A stretch of DNA of 64,000 nt from Gemmatimonadaceae bacterium (GTDB taxonomy: Bacteria; Gemmatimonadota; Gemmatimonadetes; Gemmatimonadales; Gemmatimonadaceae): positions 50,440-114,439 of the forward strand of contig JALHNZ010000006.1 of NCBI GenBank assembly GCA_022843265.1. The letters run 5' to 3'. The notes under the pieces are model-generated. The model saw only the letters and a program-made list of their open reading frames with translations. It had not been told where the DNA came from and ran no database searches. Made by a program: the position numbers and the translations under genes. This document shows positions 1 through 7,787 of this stretch, in pieces. Within the stretch, counting starts at the first letter, position 1, and the number at the start of each line of letters is the position of its first letter.

Positions 1-925
1 GCAATGTCTGCAAATCATTCAGACGGCTGTCAAACTGGAATGATCCGTTGTAAAACAGCCGATCAAACGAAATCGGACCGGACGCTGAACCGCCGACCGA
101 AATGTTGGTGTACTGCTGGCCGGTGGCCGCCGCGGCGCGGTCGGTCCACTGCATGGCCGGCGCAACGAGATTCGAGCTCAGCGAACGACGCATGAAGTTC
201 GAGCCGGCGCGCGTGCGCAACGAAATCTGTCCGCCCGAAAAACCACCGCGTGCCACATCGTACGGCGACGTGGAAAGCGACTGGAACACCGCCGCATCAC
301 GCGGAATGTTTGTTTCACCAAATCCGAGGCCGTTGAGCTGCGTGTTGTTCTGATCGCCGCCCAACCCGAACACAGAGAACTGATCCGCGCCGCCATCGGC
401 ACCCGGAATCAGCTGCACGCCCGGAATCGCCGACGCCATGGCCACGAGGTCGCCCATCTGCTCAGCCGTAAGCTGCGCGGCGTTCGCATCCGCCAGATCG
501 CGTTCGTTACCGCTCACGTCACCCACCGTATCACCGCGCGTCGCGGCCGCACGAGTCGTCACCGTCAAGGCATCGAGGTTCACCGCGGCCGGCGCCATGC
601 GCGCGTCAGCAATCAGGATTTCCTGATCGGCCGTGCGCTTCACCTGATAGCGGCGCGGCGTGAGGCCGATCGCATTAAAGCTCACCCAGTAGTCACCTTC
701 ACCACCGGGGAACGAGATGGTGTATCGACCATCGCGGCCCGACGTCACGCGTCGGCTCACCTGACCGGTGAGCGTGGTGGCCGTCACCGTAACGTTTGGA
801 ATTCCTTGGCCATCCGGGCCCGTAACGCGTCCGCGGATGATATCGACGCCCTGAGCGGCTAGCGGTGACGCAAAGCCGAGGACGAGAAGCAGGGCCCCGA
901 GGGCCAGAGATCGTAGAGTATGCAC
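1..925 (-). CDS. TonB-dependent receptor-like outer-membrane protein, 5' part (runs off window start)
   Basis: Open minus-strand frame of about 308 codons that continues past base 1. It begins at a GTG (925-923) followed by a signal peptide (basic start, LALGALLLVLGFASPLAAQ, cleavage near AAQ-G). Next comes a carboxypeptidase-regulatory-like domain (about residues 28-110; RGRVTGPDGQGIPNVTVTAT, then GRDGRYTISFPGGEGDY). A TonB plug-like segment follows (about 150-290), containing VFGLGGDQNNTQLNGLGF and the downstream ISLRTRAGSNFMRRSL. This order is typical of outer-membrane receptors of the CarboxypepD_reg plus plug type. The C-terminal barrel would lie outside the window, so the substrate is unknown. 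No ATG is in frame nearby, so the GTG start is the best choice but lacks a clear ribosome-binding site. Confidence 0.8.
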   Translation of the reverse strand, partial: MHTLRSLALGALLLVLGFASPLAAQGVDIIRGRVTGPDGQGIPNVTVTATTLTGQVSRRVTSGRDGRYTISFPGGEGDYWVSFNAIGLTPRRYQVKRTADQEILIADARMAPAAVNLDALTVTTRAAATRGDTVGDVSGNERDLADANAAQLTAEQMGDLVAMASAIPGVQLIPGADGGADQFSVFGLGGDQNNTQLNGLGFGETNIPRDAAVFQSLSTSPYDVARGGFSGGQISLRTRAGSNFMRRSLSSNLVAPAMQWTDRAAAATGQQYTNISVGGSASGPISFDRLFYNGSFQFDSRLNDLQTL

Positions 926-1080
926 GGACGATTGGACGAGGACTTCGGCTGAGCGTTAAGGCAGCTGGAAAAGGTTCCGCTCAGCGCGTATGCAGCAGAC
1001 GCAGACCGCTCCCAAATCGTTGGGCGGCTTGCACTTCGCTCTGTTTCGTCCCGTCTGACGTGCCGTTCGTCCCGAACTCG

Positions 1081-1098
1081 CTCAACCCTCAGGTTGAG
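1081..1098 (-). terminator. Small hairpin over the pepE stop codon
   Basis: Perfect 7-bp inverted repeat CTCAACC/GGTTGAG with a 4-nt loop that contains the pepE stop. No U-run follows on the minus strand. It may be a weak terminator or simply a stable 3' end. The rest of 926-1088 shows no gene and is presumably the leader of the outer-membrane receptor gene. Confidence 0.25.
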
Positions 1099-1817
1099 CA
1101 GGCCTTTGGCTCCAGTTCCGCGCTCACGTCCGTCCCCGCCAACAGTGTCCGCGTGCCCGACGCGCTCAAGCAGGGGGCGTTGTGCGGGCCGGCCAGGGTA
1201 ATCCCGCGCCCCGCAACGTCCAACCAGCTCCCCTCCGGCAGGCCAACGGCTCGGGCCAACGGGTTCAGCACCAGAAACTCGGCCAATCGTTCGCGGCGCG
1301 TCTCACCGCGGAATCCAGGCGGATGGGCATCCGTGAAATGCGCGTTGATATGAAAGTCGACCAAACCCAGGGCTGCGAAACCGTTCGGCGCGACAATCGG
1401 CATGTCGTTAGTCGTCGCAATGCTCGGCCCGGCGACTACTGAGCCGGCGCTCCATCCTATATAGGGGACACCCGCCGCCACGCGGGTGCGTATTGCAGCG
1501 AGCACGTCATAGTGCTGCAGCCGTTCGAGCAGCCGGAAGGTGTTGCCGCCGCCGACCACAATGCATTCAGCATGGTTGACGGCGTCAGCTGGCTCAGGCG
1601 CTTCGTGCACCGATTGCACCGTCACCCCGATCTCGGCAAACGCGGTTCGCACCAATGCCGTGTACACCTCGGCCGTGATCGTCACGCCCGCGTACGGCAC
1701 GAACAGCACGCGCTTCACGCTTCCCACATGCGCCCGGATCGACTCGCGCGCGTGTTCGAGAAATGCTCCGTCTGCATTTCGCGAGTTCGACAGCAACAGC
1801 AGTTTACGATCCGACAT
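1089..1817 (-). CDS. pepE: Peptidase E (alpha-aspartyl dipeptidase), family S51
   Basis: Protein of 242 residues, close to the usual PepE length. Known members are cytoplasmic serine peptidases that cleave Asp-Xaa dipeptides. The nucleophile motif GWSAGS is present with Ser123. It is preceded by the conserved VVGGGNTFRLL strand-loop and followed by an Asp (about 137) and the INAHFTD segment, whose His (about 159) fits the S-D-H arrangement of E. coli PepE. No signal peptide. It starts with ATG 18 bp after the stop of the LOG-family gene on the same strand, so the two probably form an operon. A role in finishing peptide degradation fits the many peptidases in this window. Confidence 0.9.
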   Translation of the reverse strand: MSDRKLLLLSNSRNADGAFLEHARESIRAHVGSVKRVLFVPYAGVTITAEVYTALVRTAFAEIGVTVQSVHEAPEPADAVNHAECIVVGGGNTFRLLERLQHYDVLAAIRTRVAAGVPYIGWSAGSVVAGPSIATTNDMPIVAPNGFAALGLVDFHINAHFTDAHPPGFRGETRRERLAEFLVLNPLARAVGLPEGSWLDVAGRGITLAGPHNAPCLSASGTRTLLAGTDVSAELEPKACST

Positions 1818-1835
1818 GTTCTTTCGCTCGCATGG

Positions 1836-2426
1836 TCAAACGGGCGGAATGTGGGGGCGACTTGGCGCGAGCGGTGCCTCATACAACATCATGCGATCCA
1901 GCAACCGGTTCACACTGTCGTCAACAATGAGCATGTCGTGATGCGATGATCGCACGAATCCCTCCGCGAACGCGTGGTCCAGAAACGCACCAAGCTGATT
2001 GTAGTATCCGCCCACATTCAGCAGAGCGCAGGGTTTGGCGTGCACGCCAATCTGCGCCCACGTCCACGCTTCAAACAGTTCTTCAAGCGTGCCGATGCCG
2101 CCGGGAAGTGCAATAAATCCGTCACACAGCTCCGCCATTTTCGCTTTGCGGTCATGCATGGTGGCGGTGATGTGCAGCTCCGTGAGCGACTCGTGCGCCA
2201 ACTCGCGGTCACGCATGAAGGCTGGCAACACGCCAATGGCTCGTCCACCCGCATTCAGTGTGGCGCTCGCAACCGCACCCATCAGTCCCACCCGCGCTCC
2301 GCCGTACACCAGTGCGATGTTGCGCTCGGCGAGTGCCTCGCCCAGCGCGCGAGCCGTTTCGAGGTACAGCGGATGGCGACCGTCGCGAGATCCGCAGTAC
2401 ACGCAGAGCGCTCTCACAGCGTGCAT
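1836..2426 (-). CDS. LOG family protein (TIGR00730 type nucleotide phosphoribohydrolase-like)
   Basis: Protein of 196 residues with the Rossmann-like lysine-decarboxylase-like fold of the LOG family. Visible family signatures are LCVYCGSRDG at the N terminus, YGGARVGLMGAVA near residue 45, and PGGIGTLEELFEAWTW near residue 110, which contains the PGGxGTxxE motif. Characterised relatives release the base from cytokinin riboside 5'-monophosphate or from other nucleoside monophosphates; the natural bacterial substrate often remains unclear. The ATG start lies 59 bp from a divergent lipoprotein gene, so 2427-2485 should carry both promoters. Probably co-transcribed with pepE. Confidence 0.85.
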   Translation of the reverse strand: MHAVRALCVYCGSRDGRHPLYLETARALGEALAERNIALVYGGARVGLMGAVASATLNAGGRAIGVLPAFMRDRELAHESLTELHITATMHDRKAKMAELCDGFIALPGGIGTLEELFEAWTWAQIGVHAKPCALLNVGGYYNQLGAFLDHAFAEGFVRSSHHDMLIVDDSVNRLLDRMMLYEAPLAPSRPHIPPV

Positions 2427-2485
2427 ATTTATTTTCGGGTGGGGGGCGGTGAACGGGTTCGACTCGACTTCTCTTTGGTAACGCC

Positions 2486-3769
2486 ATGATGCAGACCATC
2501 AAGATTGCCCACTCGCGCGGCTCTGTTGTAGTGCCCGCGTTGCATCGGTTCACGCGAGCAGCCATTGCCATTGCGGTTGTTGCACTCGGCGCCTGCGGCG
2601 GTGAGCAGCCTGGAGCGCCCGCTGGAACACCACCTGTTGGCGCGGTGGTGCTGAACGACATTGAGTTTCCACGCGCCAGCACACCGAATCTGGCGGTGGC
2701 GCCTGATGGCGCGGTACATCTGAGTTTTTCTGAGCGCGTAGATAGCACGACCAGCGCGCTGCGATTTGCCACCTGGAAAGGCGGCTCGTGGAGCACCCCG
2801 CGCGACATTGCGCGCGGCCTCGATTTTTTTGTGAACTGGGCCGATTTTTCGAGTATGGCCGTGCTCGAGAACGGCGATCTCGCCGCGCACTGGCTCGAAC
2901 GTGAAGGCAAAGGCACCTACTCGTACGGCGTGCGCATAAGCCGCTCACGCGATGGTGGTGCAACATGGGACTCGGCGCGCACACCGCACGCCGACGGACT
3001 CCTCGCCGAGCATGGATTTGTGGCGCTGTGGCCCGCAGGCGGTGACGCCGTCGGCGCGGTGTGGCTGGACGGTCGCAAAACCGCCATGAAAGACAGCGCG
3101 CGCGAGATGACACTGCGCACGGCTTCAATCGGGCGCGAGACAGCGGCGATTCCCGAAGTGCTGCTGGATTCGCGCGTGTGTGATTGCTGTCAGACCAGCA
3201 GCGCGCTCGCACGAAGCGGACGCGTGATCGTGTATCGCGATCGCACGGAGGAGGAGGTGCGCGATATCGCGATTGTTCGCGAACAGAACGGTGCGTGGAG
3301 TGCACCAGTGATTGTGCACAACGATAACTGGGTGTTTGACGCGTGTCCGGTGAATGGACCCAGCGTGGCCGCCGTTGGCGACACCGTGGTGGTGGCGTGG
3401 TTTACCGGAGCGCAAGACACGGCGCGTGTTCGCGTTGCCACCAGCGTGAACGGCGGACAAACGTTCGCGGCGCCCGTGCGCGTGGACGACGGCGATCCGC
3501 TCGGGCGCGTGACGGTGGTTCTCGACGAAAGCGCCCGACCGATTGTACTGTGGATGGAGCGCGTGACGGCCGACAGCGCGGCCGTTCGTGTGCGTCGTGT
3601 TGGTACCGATGGATCGCTGTCGGCCGCGACGACCGTTTCGGCAGGGGCCGGCAGCCGGCGCAGCGGATTCCCGCGCATGGTGCGCTCGGGTGATTCACTG
3701 GTGTTTGCCTGGACGATTCCAGGTGACAGTGTGCGCGTGCGTGTTGGGACCGCCGCACTTCAACCGTAA
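2486..3769 (+). CDS. Sialidase-like (BNR beta-propeller) lipoprotein
   Basis: Protein of 427 residues. The N terminus has a hydrophobic stretch ending in VALGACGG, a lipobox, so the mature protein is probably a lipid-anchored envelope protein. The body has repeated Asp-box-like pieces typical of exo-sialidase/BNR propellers, such as SRDGGATWDSAR and SVNGGQTFAAPV, plus AVGDTVVVAWFTG and SGDSLVFAWTIPG blade strands. A DCCQTSS segment (about residue 232) contributes two adjacent cysteines. No sialidase arginine triad could be assigned, so enzymatic activity is not claimed. The start could be either of two adjacent ATGs (2486 or 2489). Its 3' end overlaps the convergent acetyltransferase gene by 10 bp. 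Confidence 0.7.
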   Translation: MMQTIKIAHSRGSVVVPALHRFTRAAIAIAVVALGACGGEQPGAPAGTPPVGAVVLNDIEFPRASTPNLAVAPDGAVHLSFSERVDSTTSALRFATWKGGSWSTPRDIARGLDFFVNWADFSSMAVLENGDLAAHWLEREGKGTYSYGVRISRSRDGGATWDSARTPHADGLLAEHGFVALWPAGGDAVGAVWLDGRKTAMKDSAREMTLRTASIGRETAAIPEVLLDSRVCDCCQTSSALARSGRVIVYRDRTEEEVRDIAIVREQNGAWSAPVIVHNDNWVFDACPVNGPSVAAVGDTVVVAWFTGAQDTARVRVATSVNGGQTFAAPVRVDDGDPLGRVTVVLDESARPIVLWMERVTADSAAVRVRRVGTDGSLSAATTVSAGAGSRRSGFPRMVRSGDSLVFAWTIPGDSVRVRVGTAALQP

Positions 3770-4353
3770 ACGTGTAGTCGCTCTCGCAGCGCGCGCTCTA
3801 CGGTCGGCCATTCGTCGCGCAGAATGCTGTACATCACGGTATCGCGCACGGTACCGTCGCGGCGCTGGTGGTTGTGCCTGATCACGCCGTCACGCTGCGC
3901 GCCAAGTTTTTCGATCGCACGCTGCGAGCGCACATTGAGAATGTCGGTGCGAAGCCCAACCGCACCGCATTCGAGTGTGGCAAACGCGTGCTGCAGGAGC
4001 AGCAGCTTGCACGCGGGATTGACTGTGGTGCTCTGCACTCGAGCCGCGTACCACGTGTAGCCGATTTCCACGCGACCCGCAGCAGGAACCACATCGTGGT
4101 ATCGCGTGGTGCCAACGACTTCGTCGCTGACAAGATCACGCACCGCCCATGGCAGCATGTGTCCGCCACGAAATCCTTCGAGCGCGGTAGTGATATACTC
4201 CAGCGTACCGCTGGGTTCCGGCACAGACGTGTAGCGCAACTCCCAGAGTTTGCCGTCGCTGGCCGCGCGCGAAAGAGGTTCGGCGTGGTACGGCTCCAAT
4301 GGTTCAAGCCGAACCCCAAACCCCTCTAGCTGCACAGGCGCCAGCGGTTGCAT
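3760..4353 (-). CDS. GNAT family N-acetyltransferase (RimJ/RimL-like)
   Basis: About 197 residues, starting at the internal ATG 4353 (MQPLAPVQLEGFGVRLEPL). This start is preferred because a longer in-frame version would overlap the upstream small gene, whereas 4353 lies 7 bp after that gene's stop. The sequence follows RimJ/RimL-type acetyltransferases: an N-terminal GVRLEPLEPYH segment, a central VEIGYTWYAARVQ strand, then LRTDILNVRSQRAIEKLGA, the acetyl-CoA-binding and C-terminal region. It would acetylate an amine using acetyl-CoA in the cytoplasm; the substrate (protein N terminus or small molecule) cannot be told from sequence. Confidence 0.85.
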   Translation of the reverse strand: MQPLAPVQLEGFGVRLEPLEPYHAEPLSRAASDGKLWELRYTSVPEPSGTLEYITTALEGFRGGHMLPWAVRDLVSDEVVGTTRYHDVVPAAGRVEIGYTWYAARVQSTTVNPACKLLLLQHAFATLECGAVGLRTDILNVRSQRAIEKLGAQRDGVIRHNHQRRDGTVRDTVMYSILRDEWPTVERALRERLHVYG

Positions 4354-4360
4354 GTGTCGT

Positions 4361-4567
4361 TCAGGACTCGGCTGGCGCCGTTTCGTCGTCGGCCTCTTCG
4401 CCTTCGGCCTCTTCGCCGTCAACGCCTTCTACGTATCCCTCTTCGCCTTCCTCGGGAAGTCCGGCTGCCTTGCGGCGCGCACGCTCTTCCTTCTTGGCTT
4501 CCTTCTTGTTCTTGCGGTCCATCTCCTTCTTACGTCGCTCGAAATCGTAGTTCGGCTTTCGTGCCAC
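4361..4567 (-). CDS. Small highly charged conserved protein
   Basis: Protein of 68 residues. The N-terminal half is Lys/Arg-rich and probably helical (MARKPNYDFERRKKEMD and onward). The C-terminal half is strongly acidic and Glu/Ala/Gly-rich. The MARKPNYDFERRKKE opening resembles a group of small conserved bacterial proteins I have seen annotated only as hypothetical; no function is known to me. It sits directly upstream of the acetyltransferase gene (7-bp gap), so the two are likely co-transcribed. The charge asymmetry suggests a disordered protein, perhaps nucleic-acid- or ribosome-associated, but that is only inference. Confidence 0.65.
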   Translation of the reverse strand: MARKPNYDFERRKKEMDRKNKKEAKKEERARRKAAGLPEEGEEGYVEGVDGEEAEGEEADDETAPAES

Positions 4568-4689
4568 AGGGCAATACTCCGTTCAATGTCCTTTGTGTGA
4601 GGCACCAGGACACTGCGTCCCAAGGCACCGCGCTGCCGCACTTGCGGTTCGTATCTGAAAACTAACCCGCGTGGCAGCGCCCTGCCGAT

Positions 4690-6081
4690 TCAGACCGCGT
4701 CGGACAGGCTCGTGAAGTTGAAATCCCGCACTTTGATGGGTGGCATCACGAGGCTCCCGCCGCCCGCAGTACGGACCGCCGCACCAATGCCCTCAAGATT
4801 GTTGAGCATGAACAGCGGCGAGTCGTTGAAACGGAAGTTCTTGATGGAACGGGCAATCTTGCCGTTTTCCACCAGAAACGTGCCGTCGCGCGTGAGGCCG
4901 GTATACACGAGCGTACGCTGATCCACGGCGCGCAGATACCACAGACGAGTGACAAGAATGCCACGCTCGGTAGACGCGATCATCGATTCGATTGTATCGG
5001 TGCCGCCCGCAAGTCGCAGTGAGTTGGCGCCGCCGGTGGCGGATTTGCCCTGTTTCTGCGCCCAGAAGCGTGGATACGCGAGTTTTTTGAGCACACCACC
5101 TTCAATCCACACCTGACGGGTGACGGGCATGCCGTCGCCATCAAACGGGCTGCCAAGCACCAGCGGATCACGCGGATCGGACGACAGCGTGACTCGCTCG
5201 TCGAGAATTTTCTCGCCAACTTTTGTGCCGCCCGTTTTCGAGAACGCGGAGCGACCTTCGTCGGCGGAACGCGCTTGCAGCGCACCGCTGATCGAACTCA
5301 CAATGTTCGCGGTAGCTTCGGGTTCAAAGATGACCGTGTAGCGACCGGGTTCAATCGCCACAGGATTGCGCGAACGACGTGCTTTGTCGATCGCCGCTGT
5401 TGCGACGGCGTTGAAATCAAGACGTGTCCAGTCGTTGTCTTCAATGGCAACCCATCCGGAGCCAGTGCCATCGTTGGTACGTGCCGTAAGCGAATAATTC
5501 GCGTTCGTGCTGCGGTGATAGGCAAAGAGTCCGGCGCTGTTGCCCAGTGCCGTCGCGGACGCATTGCACACGATGTAACCGGCAACCGTGAGATCATTCG
5601 CCGAGCGCGCGGGGGCGAGTGCTGTCAGCGCGGCCTTGGCGCGATCATCGGCGCTGAGCTCAGCGGTCGCATCGAACCATGCGGGTACCGGCTCGTACGT
5701 TTGCGCGGGCAGCTCACCCAGATATTCGGGATCTTCCGGCGCAAGTTTGGCGATTGCCTCAGACTGTTCGACGGCGCGACGCAGACCAGCGTCTGTTCGG
5801 TCATTGGTAACAACCGACGCTTTGCGTTTGCCGAACACACTCTGCACACGAATGGTGGTGTTGGTCGTAGCGCCCGACGTGGTCATCTGGTTGTCGGCAA
5901 AACGCAGATTGGTTTCGCGTCCGCTTTGTACGGACACGCTCACCGCGTCCGCCTTGGACAAACGCACCGTGCGTTCAATCAGCGACTGCGCTTCCTCGCG
6001 TGTGATTACGCTGTTGGCGGCCAGTACACCATGCACTGAGAAATCGCGCAAGCGGCGCGGCGTTCCGAGATCGCCACTCAC
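4690..6081 (-). CDS. PmbA/TldE-type subunit of TldD/PmbA metalloprotease
   Basis: Protein of 463 residues with the TldD/PmbA fold: an N-terminal domain with the ADAVSVSVQSGRETNLRFAD strand pattern and a C-terminal domain with ARSIKNFRFNDSPLFMLNN and GGGSLVMPPIKVRDF. It lacks an HExxxH motif, as expected for the PmbA/TldE-type partner that forms a heterodimer with TldD. The GTG start overlaps the tldD stop (GTGA, 6078-6081), which indicates translational coupling. TldD/PmbA pairs degrade unfolded peptides or process microcin-like precursors. No signal peptide is evident, although the tldD partner has a Tat signal. Confidence 0.85.
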   Translation of the reverse strand: MSGDLGTPRRLRDFSVHGVLAANSVITREEAQSLIERTVRLSKADAVSVSVQSGRETNLRFADNQMTTSGATTNTTIRVQSVFGKRKASVVTNDRTDAGLRRAVEQSEAIAKLAPEDPEYLGELPAQTYEPVPAWFDATAELSADDRAKAALTALAPARSANDLTVAGYIVCNASATALGNSAGLFAYHRSTNANYSLTARTNDGTGSGWVAIEDNDWTRLDFNAVATAAIDKARRSRNPVAIEPGRYTVIFEPEATANIVSSISGALQARSADEGRSAFSKTGGTKVGEKILDERVTLSSDPRDPLVLGSPFDGDGMPVTRQVWIEGGVLKKLAYPRFWAQKQGKSATGGANSLRLAGGTDTIESMIASTERGILVTRLWYLRAVDQRTLVYTGLTRDGTFLVENGKIARSIKNFRFNDSPLFMLNNLEGIGAAVRTAGGGSLVMPPIKVRDFNFTSLSDAV

Positions 6082-7706
6082 AGTGCACGCCCCGTGTTGA
6101 TCACGTTGATATTCTTAAAGCGCACCGGCGGACAGCCGTGGCTCACGGCGTTGGCCTGTGATGGCTGACCTTTGCCATCATTGAATGTGCCGCCAAACTC
6201 GTAACTCGACTTGCCGCCCAGCATGTCCATGGCGTTCCAGAAGTCTGGTGTGCGCATTTGGTACGCCACATCCTTGAGCTGCCCCACAATCTTTCCGCCC
6301 TTGATCTCGTAGCACAGCTGCGCGCCGAACTGCGCGTTGTAGCGCTGTTGATCAATGGAGTACGATGAGCGCCCAATCATCGCGATGCCACGATCGGTAG
6401 CCGAAATCAGATCGTTCCACGAGAGGTCCTGCGCACCCGGCTGCAGTGAAACATTCGGCATGCGCTGGAACTGCACGTCGGCCCAGCTCTGCGCATACGA
6501 GCAGCCGTGCGAACGCGGCTGCTGTCCGTTCTTGGTGTACCACCAGTCGAGCAGCGGCGCCTGTTCGCGCGTGGTCTGGAAATCGTTCAGGATGCCATCT
6601 TTGACAATGTGAAAGTCGTCGGGCTGCACGCCGTCGTCGTCATAGCCGATCGTGGCGAGTGCGCCCACTTCAGAGCGATTGCCCACCAGATTCATCATGG
6701 GCGGACCGAGCTTGAGCGAACCCAACACCTTCTCCGGCGGCGCCATGAAACTCGTGCCCGCGTAGTTGGCTTCGTAGCCCATGACGCGATCGAGTTCCGT
6801 TGGGTGCGCGAGCGATTCGTGAATGGTGAGAAAGAGTTGCGACGGGTGCAGGATCAGATCGTAGCGGCCTACATCCACCGGTTTGGCGGTGAGTTTTTCA
6901 GCCGCCTCTTCGCCCCATTTGGCCGCGTTACCGACAACATCTGCTTCGAGCACGTATTCCCAACCACGACCGGCGGGCTGCACCACTTCCGGACCACGCA
7001 CTGCAACCTCGCCGTTGGCTTGCGCCGTGACGGAGAGCGTGACCCAGCTGCGCACATAGTCCTGCGTAATCACTGAACCATCAGTGTTGGCGTAGTTCCG
7101 CTCTTCCTTTACGAACGACAATCCGGAGTTCACAAAACGCACGTTGCGCACCTTCTGCGCTTCGGCGTTCGCCGTGAGCAGCAACCCGACTTTGTCTTCC
7201 AGCGACACGGTGAACGGATCAATCGTGTAGGCACTGCGCCAGGTGGCGTTCGGATGCGCCGGCGCCGGCGCGAGCGTGACTCGGCGATCCATGGCCACAC
7301 GGTTTGCTTTGGCAATCGCCGCGGCTTCCTGCGCCGCACCGCCCACTCCGGCTTTGGTAAGTTCCTGCGTGGCGGAGAAACCCCAGCATCCGTCGACCAG
7401 CACGCGCACTCCACAGCCCATCGTGTCGCTCTCGACAACGTTGGTCACTTGCTGCTCACGCGTATTCACGGAGTTGTTGCGATTGCGTCCAATGCGTACG
7501 TCGGCCCACGATGCACCGGCGCGTTTGGCTGCGTCGAGCGCTTCCATCATGAGCTCGCGCGTGGCCGGATCGGTGTAGACAGGCGGCAACGGACGCAACA
7601 ACGGATGTGAACCGAATGCGGGCGCAGCGCGCAGCAGCTCCGGTCCAACGGCCAGTGCGCCGAGCGACACACCACTGGTCTTGAGAAAGTCGCGACGGGA
7701 AGTCAT
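6078..7706 (-). CDS. TldD-type metalloprotease subunit with Tat signal
   Basis: Protein of 542 residues. The N terminus is a twin-arginine signal (MTSRRDFLKTSGVSLGALAV), so export by the Tat pathway in folded form is likely. The catalytic zinc motif HExxxH is present as HESLAH (His296, Glu297, His301), followed by PTELDRVMG as in TldD proteins. Other family segments are ADVRIGRNRNNSV and GCGVRVLVDGCWGFSAT. It is followed by, and overlaps, the PmbA-like gene. Classical E. coli TldD is cytoplasmic and about 480 residues, so the exported form and extra N-terminal length are notable. The start is fixed by the Tat motif. Confidence 0.88.
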   Translation of the reverse strand: MTSRRDFLKTSGVSLGALAVGPELLRAAPAFGSHPLLRPLPPVYTDPATRELMMEALDAAKRAGASWADVRIGRNRNNSVNTREQQVTNVVESDTMGCGVRVLVDGCWGFSATQELTKAGVGGAAQEAAAIAKANRVAMDRRVTLAPAPAHPNATWRSAYTIDPFTVSLEDKVGLLLTANAEAQKVRNVRFVNSGLSFVKEERNYANTDGSVITQDYVRSWVTLSVTAQANGEVAVRGPEVVQPAGRGWEYVLEADVVGNAAKWGEEAAEKLTAKPVDVGRYDLILHPSQLFLTIHESLAHPTELDRVMGYEANYAGTSFMAPPEKVLGSLKLGPPMMNLVGNRSEVGALATIGYDDDGVQPDDFHIVKDGILNDFQTTREQAPLLDWWYTKNGQQPRSHGCSYAQSWADVQFQRMPNVSLQPGAQDLSWNDLISATDRGIAMIGRSSYSIDQQRYNAQFGAQLCYEIKGGKIVGQLKDVAYQMRTPDFWNAMDMLGGKSSYEFGGTFNDGKGQPSQANAVSHGCPPVRFKNINVINTGRAL

Positions 7707-7787
7707 GAGGCGGGGCTATGGCAGGAGAGAAAATGTCTACATGAGCTACGCTGCAGCGGTTACAATCGCTGAGCTTTGCACGCGCAG

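Noticed and set aside
5275..6039. Frame of 254 codons opposite the PmbA gene
   Set aside because: Shadow frame with no domain signature; the opposite strand encodes a recognisable PmbA protein.
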